A DNA stretch of 9,180 nucleotides from Candidatus Aminicenantota bacterium (GTDB lineage: Bacteria; Acidobacteriota; Aminicenantia; UBA2199): NCBI GenBank assembly GCA_020355945.1, contig CP070627.1, forward strand, positions 7,967,295-7,976,474, written 5' to 3'. Numbering within the stretch: position 1 is the stretch's first letter; each line of letters opens with the position of its first letter. Made by a program: the position numbers and the translations under genes. Under the pieces are notes generated by a model that was given only the letters and a program-made list of their open reading frames with translations, was not told the DNA's origin and did no database searches. This document shows, one piece after another, positions 1-6,800 of the stretch.

Positions 1-763
1 TCACCGTGCGCGGTGTCATAATATCTGCGGCTTTCAGCGACTCCAGCCGGAACAGGTTCCGAATGATCCGCGACTGGTCCTTGTCGATTTGCCCGGCTTG
101 CTCCCCAATGCGCGCCATAGCGACAAATTCCTCGCGGCTGAACCCGTGCAGGTTCTTTCGTCTCGCGATCAGCCTGGTTAACCCTTCCGAAACCTTGATC
201 AATGGATACAGGGTCAGGATCAGGCCGTGTACAAAAATCGCCGTTGCTCCGGCCAGCTTTCGCCAGAAGACGGCGCCCAGCGTTTTGGGAATGATTTCGG
301 AAAGGAACAGGATCATCAAAGTCATGAGTGCCGAAAACAGGCCAACCCAGGTGCTGCCGAATACCACCGCAGCCTTGGCCCCGGCACCCACCGCCCCCAC
401 CGTATGCGCGATGGTGTTCAACGTCAAAATGGCCGCCAGCGATTGGTCCACGTTGTCCTGTTTCAACCGTTTCAACAGCGCCGCCAGCTTGGGTTTTTCC
501 TCTCGCAGTCTTGCGATATACGAAGGGGTAATGCTCAAAAGAACCGCTTCCGCCACGGAACAAAGAAAGGAAACCATCAACGCCAACAGCACAAACATCA
601 CCAGCAGTACAACGTCCGCGCTCGTATATCCACTGGTACTTGCCTCCGTATTGGCCGCGCCAACTGCGAATGCCTCACTGACCGTAATCAACAAGAGGAC
701 GAAAACAATGGGCAGCAAAGTTTTGAATATTATTGCGGTTTTCCGCCTTTCAGAGCTGGGCAT
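1..763 (-). CDS. CNNM/CorC (DUF21) family membrane transporter, 3' end outside window
   Basis: This is a real minus-strand gene; the long plus-strand frame over it is its shadow. The visible 254 residues begin with a basic N-terminus and a hydrophobic stretch ending in SEAFA (about 9-33), probably a signal peptide or first membrane helix. A DUF21 domain follows: membrane segments near 48-75, 112-135 and 138-158, the motif SVAEAVLLS (69-77), and the hallmark SEIIPKTLG (155-163). Residues 168-193 form another hydrophobic segment. The last visible residues, SLKAADIMTPRTV, are the usual beginning of the CBS-domain pair, so the CBS and CorC/HlyC-type C-terminal parts lie beyond the left edge. Family members sit in the inner membrane and are linked to Mg2+ (sometimes Co2+ or Na+) export. 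The ATG at 761-763 has a purine-rich site (AGGGG) about 10 bases upstream. Codons are G+C-rich (GCG, CTG, ACG), unlike the genes to the right, which suggests older chromosomal DNA at the edge of the variable region. Confidence 0.9.
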   Translation of the reverse strand, partial: MPSSERRKTAIIFKTLLPIVFVLLLITVSEAFAVGAANTEASTSGYTSADVVLLVMFVLLALMVSFLCSVAEAVLLSITPSYIARLREEKPKLAALLKRLKQDNVDQSLAAILTLNTIAHTVGAVGAGAKAAVVFGSTWVGLFSALMTLMILFLSEIIPKTLGAVFWRKLAGATAIFVHGLILTLYPLIKVSEGLTRLIARRKNLHGFSREEFVAMARIGEQAGQIDKDQSRIIRNLFRLESLKAADIMTPRTV

Positions 764-806
764 TGTTAATTCACCCCTTTTGGCCTTATAAACAAGAGTG
801 TTCTCA

Positions 807-835
807 ATCTAAACATCGCTGGTGTTCCTTGTAAA
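807..835 (-). promoter_or_regulatory. Candidate sigma70-type promoter for the CNNM gene
   Basis: On the minus strand, TTTACA (830-835) and TTAGAT (807-812) are separated by 17 bases, with the -10 box about 44 bases upstream of the start codon. The match is reasonable but imperfect, the surrounding DNA is A+T-rich, and there is no independent support. Confidence 0.35.
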
Positions 836-874
836 TTATTTTTTATCATACCAGGGAAAAGATTTCAACTACCA

Positions 875-922
875 GGAGAAAAAAAGAAAAAAACGGGAAA
901 ACTTTTTTTTTAAAAGAAAGAA
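875..922. repeat. Degenerate copy A of the A-rich palindromic repeat
   Basis: This stretch shares the core AAAAAAACGGGAAAACTTT and the closing AAAGAAAGAA with copies at 2331-2388 and 8784-8836. Its last inverted repeat, a T-run (902-911) followed by AAAAGAAAG (912-920), still pairs with one mismatch. The left arm CTTTCCTTAA seen in the other copies is gone. It lies directly against the remnant of an ATPase gene, as copy B lies against the intact one. Confidence 0.65.
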
Positions 923-973
923 TATGGTGCCCAAATTGAAGGGGTTCCGGCTTTCAAATACCTCCTGGATTAA
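920..973 (+). pseudogene. 3' remnant of a DUF4143-type ATPase gene
   Basis: Read from 920, the frame gives EYGAQIEGVPAFKYLLD followed by TAA. The intact ATPase at 2410-3693 ends ENGVRIKVVPAFKFLLD, so 11 of 17 residues agree, and the nucleotide match through the last 30 bases is close. Nothing else of the gene is present: upstream the sequence passes straight into repeat copy A. This looks like the scar of a deleted second ATPase cassette, probably removed by recombination between the AATAT-type sequence at the repeat edge and a similar sequence near the end of the gene. It is too short to be functional. Confidence 0.7.
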
Positions 974-1007
974 AGGCGAAAAAAAACTTAAAAATTGAAG
1001 AAAAAGC

Positions 1008-1036
1008 TTGATTTTTAATGGTTTTTATATTATATA
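1008..1036 (+). promoter_or_regulatory. Candidate promoter of the NYN gene
   Basis: TTGATT (1008-1013) and TATATA (1031-1036) are 17 bases apart inside a strongly A+T-rich tract (an alternating TA run occupies 1026-1040). If used, transcription would start near 1043, just before the two hairpins of the leader. Low-complexity A+T runs make chance matches likely. Confidence 0.35.
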
Positions 1037-1048
1037 TATACATTATCC

Positions 1049-1094
1049 CTATGGTCATTGCGTACCATAGCCCCCGGGTGCCTATGCACCCGGG
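1049..1094 (+). promoter_or_regulatory. Two tandem hairpins in the leader of the NYN gene
   Basis: The first hairpin pairs CTATGGT (1049-1055) with ACCATAG (1064-1070) over an 8-base loop. The second pairs CCCGGGTGC (1073-1081) with GCACCCGGG (1086-1094) over the loop CTAT, a perfect and very stable 9-bp stem. Both are separated by only two bases and end 18 bases before the ATG. No clear ribosome-binding site lies between the second hairpin and the start. There is no T-tract after the stem, so it is not a standard terminator for rightward transcription. A regulatory leader, a transcript-end of the divergent side, or a short repeat element are all possible. Confidence 0.6.
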
Positions 1095-1112
1095 ATTCTT
1101 CTCTTACTAAAA

Positions 1113-1724
1113 ATGAAAAACATTATTTTTTTTGTAGACGGGTTTAATTTGTATCACGCCATAAAACAAAATCCACAATTCAAAAAATACAAATGGATTA
1201 ATCTGTATAAATTATCTGAAATCCTTAAAAAAAGAGATGATAAATTGGTCGATGTATATTACTTCACTGCCTATGCTTATTGGGACCAGGAAAAGAAGGA
1301 GAAGCATAAAAGGTTAGTAAAAGCATTGAAGTCGGTAAACACAAAAATTGTTTTTGGTAAATTTAAAGAGGTGGAAAAGAGGTGTCCCATTTGCAGAAGG
1401 AAATACAAAATTCCTGAAGAAAAAGAAACTGATGTAAATATTGCAGTATACTTATTTAAATTAGCACTGGAAGATAAGTATGACAGGGCCTATATTGTTT
1501 CAGGTGATAGTGATTTGGTTCCTGCTGTTAAGGCCGTGAAAAATACATTTCCCCAAAAAGAAATCTGTGTTGTGATCCCAATTAATAGGAGAGCAAAGCA
1601 TCTGAAACAAATTTGTGATTCACATATTAAGATGAAAGAGATTCACTTAATTTCAAGTCGATTTCCTGACAGTGTCATTCTTCCTGATAAAACAGTTATT
1701 ACTTGTCCCACTACTTGGCGGTAG
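1113..1724 (+). CDS. NYN-domain (PIN-like) RNase family protein
   Basis: This 203-residue protein belongs to the NYN/LabA-like (DUF88) group of PIN-fold proteins, which are metal-dependent ribonucleases where tested. Visible motifs are FFVDGFNLYHAI (6-17, acidic D9 and N12), a CPIC knuckle (91-94) leading into EEKETDVNIAVYL (102-114, with E105 and D107), and YIVSGDSDLVPAV (127-139, with D132 and D134). These acidic residues form the expected metal site. The gene is complete and of typical family length, with no signal peptide or membrane segment, so it should act in the cytoplasm. The ATG at 1113 is the only start that retains the first beta-strand, although no good Shine-Dalgarno site is visible. 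The coding sequence is A+T-rich compared with its left neighbour. It appears to be a single-gene unit, followed by a hairpin at its stop codon. Its RNA target cannot be told from sequence. Confidence 0.88.
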   Translation: MKNIIFFVDGFNLYHAIKQNPQFKKYKWINLYKLSEILKKRDDKLVDVYYFTAYAYWDQEKKEKHKRLVKALKSVNTKIVFGKFKEVEKRCPICRRKYKIPEEKETDVNIAVYLFKLALEDKYDRAYIVSGDSDLVPAVKAVKNTFPQKEICVVIPINRRAKHLKQICDSHIKMKEIHLISSRFPDSVILPDKTVITCPTTWR

Positions 1725-1745
1725 AGCATACTTAAATGCTCTTTC
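1723..1745 (+). terminator. Weak intrinsic terminator-like hairpin overlapping the NYN stop codon
   Basis: AGAGCAT (1723-1729) pairs with ATGCTCT (1736-1742) over a 6-base loop, followed by a short T-run (TTTCC). The left arm overlaps the TAG stop. The stem is only 7 bp and the T-run is short, so termination may be inefficient. Confidence 0.45.
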
Positions 1746-1753
1746 CTATTTGC

Positions 1754-2056
1754 CTATTCCCTAATTTCTTCCGCGGCACCTGTTCCCAGCTTTTCCAACC
1801 ATTGAAAAAGCAGGGCTGCCAGTAATGGATTGATATCCCGGGCATTGGTGGTTAAACCGGTTATTATTTTCAGCGAAATGGCTTTAGCTTGCAGTTCCCC
1901 GGGAAAATCAGTGCTGGTGTGATTTAAATTTATCCCTATTCCGGTAATGCAAAATATTTTGGCTTCTGTGATAATATTTTCAATAGATTCATCAAACCCC
2001 GTAGAGACGTGGATGAATTGCTCGGGCCGGGCTTGATAAATCAAACCGTGAAGCAT
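1754..2056 (-). pseudogene. birA: Internal fragment of a biotin-protein ligase (birA) gene
   Basis: On the minus strand this frame contains the biotin-ligase hallmark GIGINLN followed by DFPGELQAKAISLK and LLAALLFQWLEKL. Bases 1762-1910 align without gaps to 9032-9180 in the right-hand birA gene with about 10 mismatches by eye (about 93% identity). The match stops after the codons for EEI: the fragment then reads R-E-stop, while the right-hand gene continues through the C-terminal domain. The first 30 or so residues of this frame (MLHGLIYQARPEQF and on) do not look like a biotin ligase, and an in-frame TAG lies just before the ATG. The catalytic N-terminal half, the biotin-binding GRG region and the C-terminal domain are all missing, so it cannot be an active ligase. 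It is a leftover of a duplication. Confidence 0.8.
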
Positions 2057-2061
2057 CTACA

Positions 2062-2330
2062 ATAGAATGGAGTAAGCGAGGGCATGATTTTCATCCGTCT
2101 CCGGGTGAGGCTCGCATCATGAGTGACTGTCCCCGCACTTGTCCCCCTGGTGTTTTTCGTAATTCACTTCCTGACATCCCAAAGGGTAACCAGGGGGATA
2201 TGAAGCATGGAGCATGGAGTTGTGAGCCGCAATTAAGCGGCTCACCAGATGGCCCGAAGGGCCTTCTTCGGCTCCCCGCGCCGCGGGGCCCCCCGCAAAA
2301 ACTTTTCATTAATAAACGTAAAAACTTCCC
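2062..2330. other. Non-coding G+C-rich, hairpin-rich spacer
   Basis: No convincing gene is present: the plus-strand frame that spans it is an upstream extension of the ATPase reading frame with no protein-like character. The stretch holds GTCCCC repeats (2129-2147), a 9-bp inverted repeat around a 37-base loop (CCCCCTGGT at 2143-2151, ACCAGGGGG at 2189-2197), a doubled GCATGGA (2205-2218 region), and the hairpin cluster listed next. The spaced GTCCCC motifs resemble REP-type sequences known from genomes with REP-associated tyrosine transposases, but no transposase is in the window. Confidence 0.5.
2222..2288. repeat. Cluster of G+C-rich hairpins
   Basis: Three stems follow each other closely. 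GTGAGCCGC (2222-2230) pairs with GCGGCTCAC (2237-2245) over AATTAA. GGCCC (2251-2255) pairs with GGGCC (2259-2263); alternatively CCGAAG (2254-2259) pairs with CTTCGG (2266-2271), and these two folds exclude each other. CCCCGCG (2274-2280) and CGCGGGG (2282-2288) form a near-perfect palindrome. The cluster could be a REP-like element, a transcription barrier shielding the ATPase gene, or a structured RNA. Confidence 0.6.
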
Positions 2331-2388
2331 CTTTCTTTCCTTAAAAAAAGAAAAAAACAGGAAAACTTTCTTTAAATTAAGGAAAGAA
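2331..2388. repeat. Copy B of the A-rich palindromic repeat
   Basis: The element has three related arms: L = CTTTCCTTAA (2335-2344), M = CTTTCTTTAA (2366-2375) and R = TTAAGGAAAG (2377-2386). R pairs perfectly with L (12 bp if extended to 2333-2344 and 2377-2388) and, with one mismatch that would be a G-U pair in RNA, with M. It matches copy C over roughly 65 bases with few differences. It ends a few bases before the presumed -10 box of the ATPase gene, so its R arm occupies the position around -35 to -15. Confidence 0.75.
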
Positions 2389-2393
2389 TATAG

Positions 2394-2399
2394 TATAAT
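2394..2399 (+). promoter_or_regulatory. Perfect TATAAT -10 box of the ATPase gene
   Basis: TATAAT lies only 10 bases before the ATG at 2410, so a start point about 7 bases downstream would give an almost leaderless message. That fits the absence of a ribosome-binding site next to the ATG. The -35 position (2371-2376, TTTAAA) is weak and falls inside the palindromic repeat, which could couple the repeat to expression. Confidence 0.45.
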
Positions 2400-2409
2400 C
2401 TTCTTCGAA

Positions 2410-3693
2410 ATGAAGAAAGATATCTTAAAGCAGATTATTACTGACTTTCACCAGATTCCACTGCCGTCGTTTTACCGACGGCACTTAAGCGTGCCCCTGG
2501 AAACCGGGAAAATGATCACCATCATGGGGGCCAGGAGAAGTGGAAAAACTTATTATCTTTTCCAGTTAATGAAGGATTTACTCGATCAATCTTGCGATAA
2601 AAAAAACCTCCTCTATATCAACTTTGAAGATGAACGCCTGGATTTCAAAAGAGAAGAACTTGATCTTATCCTCCAATCTTACCGGGAACTCTACCCGGAA
2701 GTAGACCTGGAAAAGGTTCATTTCTTCTTTGATGAACTCCAGGATATCGATGGTTGGGATAAATTTGTCAGGCGCATCCACGAGACCACCAGTAAAAACA
2801 TTTATATCACCGGTTCCAATTCCAAACTACTAAGTAAAGAGATCGCCACTTCCCTGAGGGGACGGGCTATATCTTATGAAATATTTCCCCTTAATTTCCG
2901 GGAGTATCTTGAGTTTAACCAGGTAGAGACAGATTATTTTTCATCCCGCGGCAGGGCACTCATACGGAATCGGTTTCATTGTTTTTTGCGGCACGGCGGG
3001 TTCCCGGAACTGGTGGGAATTGAAGAAAGCTTGTATGATAAAATTCTTCAAGAGTATTACCATACCATGATTTTTAGAGACCTGGTAGAAAGATATGATA
3101 TCAAACAGGTACATGTGTTGAAATACTTTTTAAAACGTCTGTTCGCTTCTATTGCCAAAGATGTTTCCGTAAACAAGATCTATCACGAACTGAAGTCACA
3201 GGGCATAAAAACCGGTAAAAATCTTCTTTATGAATTTTTTGATGCGGTTGAGACGATTTATATGATGATTGTCCTACAAAAGTTTAGCCCCTCCGTCCTC
3301 AAACAGGAACTTTCGGAAAAGAAAGTTTACTGTATTGATAACGGGTTGATTAATGCGGTTACCTTTCGTTTTTCAAAGGACACGGGGATCCTGTTGGAAA
3401 ATTTAATTGGGGTTGAATTATTGAAACAAGGGAAGAAAATATTCTTTTACAGGGAAGAAGTGGAGTGTGATTTCATTGTTGTAGAAAAGGACCAGGTATA
3501 TTCGGCTGTACAGGTGAGTTTATCCGTTAAAGAGCCTGATACCCGGCAGCGGGAGATTAAAGGGCTTCTGGCGGCTTGTAAACGGTTTGGATTGCCAGGG
3601 GGTATCATTATTACCGATGATGAAGAAGAAACACTTTTGGAAAATGGTGTCCGGATTAAAGTGGTCCCGGCTTTCAAATTCCTCCTGGATTAA
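2410..3693 (+). CDS. AAA+ ATPase of the AAA_14/DUF4143 family
   Basis: A complete 427-residue protein of the widespread AAA_14 plus DUF4143 family, whose cellular role is unknown. It has Walker A GARRSGKT (40-47), Walker B FFFDEL (105-110) and a sensor-type ITGSNSKLLS (133-142) leading into SLRGRAISYEIFPLNFREYL (148-167), typical of the family. A helical DUF4143 region (about 215-320) follows. The C-terminus (about 325-400) resembles a PD-(D/E)xK nuclease fold: FFYREEVECDFIV (345-357) supplies the acidic strand, but the expected E-x-K is Q-V-S (368-370), so nuclease activity is doubtful. The ATG at 2410 was chosen although the frame stays open to 2119, because family proteins begin shortly before the KMITIMGARRSGKT strand and the upstream translation is repeat and hairpin DNA. 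No Shine-Dalgarno is visible. Its TAA overlaps, by two bases, the stop of an opposed birA fragment. A similar ATPase left a 17-codon remnant at 920-973. Confidence 0.9.
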   Translation: MKKDILKQIITDFHQIPLPSFYRRHLSVPLETGKMITIMGARRSGKTYYLFQLMKDLLDQSCDKKNLLYINFEDERLDFKREELDLILQSYRELYPEVDLEKVHFFFDELQDIDGWDKFVRRIHETTSKNIYITGSNSKLLSKEIATSLRGRAISYEIFPLNFREYLEFNQVETDYFSSRGRALIRNRFHCFLRHGGFPELVGIEESLYDKILQEYYHTMIFRDLVERYDIKQVHVLKYFLKRLFASIAKDVSVNKIYHELKSQGIKTGKNLLYEFFDAVETIYMMIVLQKFSPSVLKQELSEKKVYCIDNGLINAVTFRFSKDTGILLENLIGVELLKQGKKIFFYREEVECDFIVVEKDQVYSAVQVSLSVKEPDTRQREIKGLLAACKRFGLPGGIIITDDEEETLLENGVRIKVVPAFKFLLD

Positions 3694-3766
3694 ACAATTT
3701 CACCGGAATAATAGATGGTGGTGGTGCCTGGCTTATTTTCCAGGCTCAAACCGCCGTCATGGTTAA
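3690..3766 (-). pseudogene. birA: 3'-terminal fragment of birA
   Basis: Bases 3691-3766 match 8857-8932, the last 25 codons and stop of the right-hand birA gene, without gaps and with about 5 mismatches (about 93% identity). On the minus strand the frame ends YYSGEIV then TAA, the same ending as the intact gene. After 3766 the similarity stops abruptly. Its stop codon (3690-3692) overlaps the stop of the ATPase gene (3691-3693) on the other strand. The fragment carries no catalytic part and is not functional as an enzyme. The sequence also forms a 6-bp hairpin, GCCTGG (3726-3731) with CCAGGC (3740-3745), which might weakly terminate the ATPase transcript. Confidence 0.82.
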
Positions 3767-3806
3767 AATGGGAAAACGGTGACAGGCAAAAATGAAGAAC
3801 ATTAGC

Positions 3807-3839
3807 CACGGACGAAACACAGACAAACACGGACTAAAA
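3807..3839. repeat. Short imperfect tandem repeat, unit 10-12 bases, three copies
   Basis: The units are CACGGACGAAA (3807-3817), CACAGACAAA (3818-3827) and CACGGACTAAAA (3828-3839). Similar CACGGA/ACACGGA runs recur in intergenic DNA of many bacteria, from general recollection. Here the repeat ends about 24 bases before the TTG start of the large gene and probably marks the break where its true 5' end was lost. Confidence 0.7.
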
Positions 3840-3862
3840 CCTCGACCTCGTTAAAATTAGAA

Positions 3863-6800
3863 TTGCAGCGGAAACTTATAGATAGTGTAAACGAACATAT
3901 CAAGAAACATGAGGCACCGGATGTTGTTGCTGTTACCGGAGATATTGCCTTTTCCGGTAAAAACCAGGAGTACGATGATGCGTTATTTTTTTTCAGGGAA
4001 CTTAAAACCCTATTGCCCCCCAGCACCCAATTCCTGGCTGTACCGGGAAATCATGATGTGGACAGGGATAAAATAGATGATTTTTTTTCCATAAAAGAAA
4101 ACATCATAGATAAAAATTTAAGCGATGAATTCCTTGAGCACAAAGGTCAAATAAAAAGTAAAATCAATGCAAAATTCAAGAATTATAGAAATTTTTTGAA
4201 TAATTTGAACCCTGGTCTTTATGAATCAAAGGAGGATTATTTCTGGGTAAAGAATATCGAAGAGAAGAACGTTTCTTTCCTGGGACTTAACAGTTCCTGG
4301 GCATCGGAAGGGGATGGGGATCGAGGCAATATCGCGTTAGGTTATCCCCAGGTGATGACGGCCCTGGAAAAATCAACACAGCCTAACCGGGTTATTTTAT
4401 TGCATCATCCAATATTCAACTGGTTCGAGGAGCGGGACGCGCAAAAGTGTAGAGTTGAAATATTTAATAAATGCGGTTTGATTCTTCATGGGCACGTACA
4501 CCAGGATAGTGCAATAATATTTCATTCACCTTCGGATTCCTGTATCTCTATCGGGGCCAGTGCCTCATATACTCATGAGGGTTTTATCGGGTTCCAATTC
4601 ATCAGGGTAAAATTCCAGGAACGGGAGGTGGCAGCGCGAGTGTGGCCTTACCGGTTGGACACCCGAGAACGTCTCTTTTTTTTCCCCGATACAACCCGAT
4701 GGGCAGGACAAAAGGGAAAACCTTACTTTGATATAGAAACAAGGCGTCCCGCTGAAGGGATAAAGGATGAAAGTACCGCTCCGCTTCAAATCCCGGGAAA
4801 ATACCGGGAATGGATTTCCACATCTTTTCTGCAAATGGATATCAAAGGACTCGATCCCAATGCCAGGGCATTATCCGTTCACCTCCCGGAGGTCTTTATT
4901 CCCCTTGCCACTGCAAATCCCTTCTATAAACCCAAAGAAGAAAGCATTCGTGCCGGTACCGGCAATGTCCTCCAACAGGAATTTACGGAAAAAATGGAAC
5001 CCGGGGAACCATCGTCCATTCCTATTGCCGAACTACTTGGCCGCAGTGAGGTCATATTACTTCGGGGGAATGCCGGTATGGGCAAGACCACGTTGGTTAA
5101 ATCCCTTGCTTATAATATTATTAATGGAATCGGCCCATCCTCATTGATTGGCTTTCTCCCGGTGTTAATATTTTTAAAGGATTTCTGGCCTATTTATGAA
5201 CAAGAGCTTTCAATGAACAAAATGGCCTTTACATTTGAATCCATTTTAAGCATATATTTTCAAAAAACCAATTCATTTCGCCTGGATATGGATACAATTA
5301 CCCGGTTTCTATCATGGGATAGAGCAGTGGTCCTGGTGGACGGATTAGACCAGGTGCCGGATTACCTGAGAGACAGTCTGGTAGACCTCCTGGCGGCGTT
5401 TCAGCTGCAGTATAAAAATAATCGTTTCCTTATTACTTCCAGGCCCCATGGCATCGGGGACGGGGCAATGACTCATTTTGGCCGATACATCAGGGATATC
5501 GAGCCGCTGGATGATGAAAAAATAAGAGATTTTATTATCCGTTGGTGCCAGCTGGCAGTTCCAGCGGGGGAAGAAAAAGCGCAGGCGATAGCCCTGGAAA
5601 TGATTGAGGATATCCGGATGAATCCCTACGTATCACTATTTACTCAAAATCCGCTGCTCTTAACGGCAGTGTGTATCTTATACCAGGATTCCAAACGCTT
5701 GCCGGAGCGGCGGGTGGTACTTAACCGCCGCATCGTGGAAAATCTGATTTACCGGCGTTATCACCACCACGAACCGGATATTGGGGGCCTCATCGAAGAT
5801 TACCTGAAACGGTTAGCCTTTCGGATGCAAGAACGAAATTTAAGGAGCATCGATGTAGGTGAAGCCAAAAACTTGCTGATGCAAACTTTTCCCCAGGCGC
5901 ATGAAAAACAAAAGAAAAAAAATAATAAAATAGAAAAATGGTTCGAGGAGGTAGAGGCGAGAAGCGGATTATTAAGACGAACCGGGGATGGAGATGTGGA
6001 ATTTTCTCATTTAAGCTTCCAAGAATTCATGGCTGCCTGGTACATGGTTTACAGTGATACGGACATCCGGCCCTTCCTGGACAAACCCTGGTGGGAAGAA
6101 ACTCTTTTGCTGTATATCGGCCTTGTGGGTCAGGACAATAAAAAACGCGCCAACCAACTGGCGGCGGACCTATTAACCCGGTCTCATGCGGATGAAGACA
6201 CATGCCGGCGTTTTCGTTTAATGGGTTCCAGGGCCCTGTGGGATATGGAGGCATACCGACGAGAAGACAGGGTGGTGGAAATCGCCAGGCAGGAATTAAT
6301 CCGTATCCTTGACTCCCGGGCTTCTCTGCCGGAGCGTTTCCAGGCAGGTGAAATCCTGGGAGAGCTGGGAGACCCACGTATTTGGCCGCCGCCGCTGGTC
6401 AGAGTGGAAGCAGGCGAATTTTTGATGGGATCCATGGACAACAACGACGAAAAACCGGTACGTCACATTTACCTGGATACATTCATGATAGGAAAATACC
6501 CGGTCACCAACCGGGAATTTAAAGAATTCGTCGAGGATGGCGGTTACAGGAATAAAGAATATTGGACGACGGAGGGCTGGCAGTGGGCCAGCGAAAATAA
6601 TATACACGAACCGGCCTATTGGCATGATAGGAAATGGAATGGCCCGAATTTCCCGGTGGTAGGGGTAAGTTGGTATGAAGCCGATGCCTATGCCCGATGG
6701 TTGAGCGAAAAGACCGATGACCTGTATTTCCTTCCCGGCGAAGCACAGTGGGAAAAGGCGGCCCGAGGTCCTGACGGGTTTATTTTTCCCTGGGGGAATG

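Larger units (their letters stand above)
764..1112. other. Intergenic region between CNNM and NYN genes
   Basis: This 349-base stretch has no intact gene. From left to right it holds the divergent promoter region of the CNNM gene, a degenerate copy of the A-rich palindromic repeat (about 875-922), a 17-codon remnant of an ATPase gene end (920-973), a poly-A-rich spacer (974-1007), and the presumed promoter plus two hairpins of the NYN gene (1008-1094). Each is listed separately. Confidence 0.7.

Noticed and set aside
6..791. 261-residue plus-strand open frame, with two overlapping smaller ones
   Set aside because: It is the antisense shadow of the CNNM/CorC gene, whose minus-strand translation has clear DUF21 motifs and membrane segments.
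1073..1094. Rho-independent terminator upstream of the NYN gene
   Set aside because: The stem is strong, but the following bases are ATTCTTCTCTT rather than a T-tract, and no rightward gene precedes it; listed as a leader hairpin instead.
2119..2409. N-terminal extension of the ATPase frame starting at 2119
   Set aside because: The added 97 residues are translated hairpin and repeat DNA rich in P, G, K and F, and family members start near the 2410 ATG.
3807..3839. Candidate CRISPR-like array
   Set aside because: The units are 10-12 bases with no spacers, so it is a simple tandem repeat.
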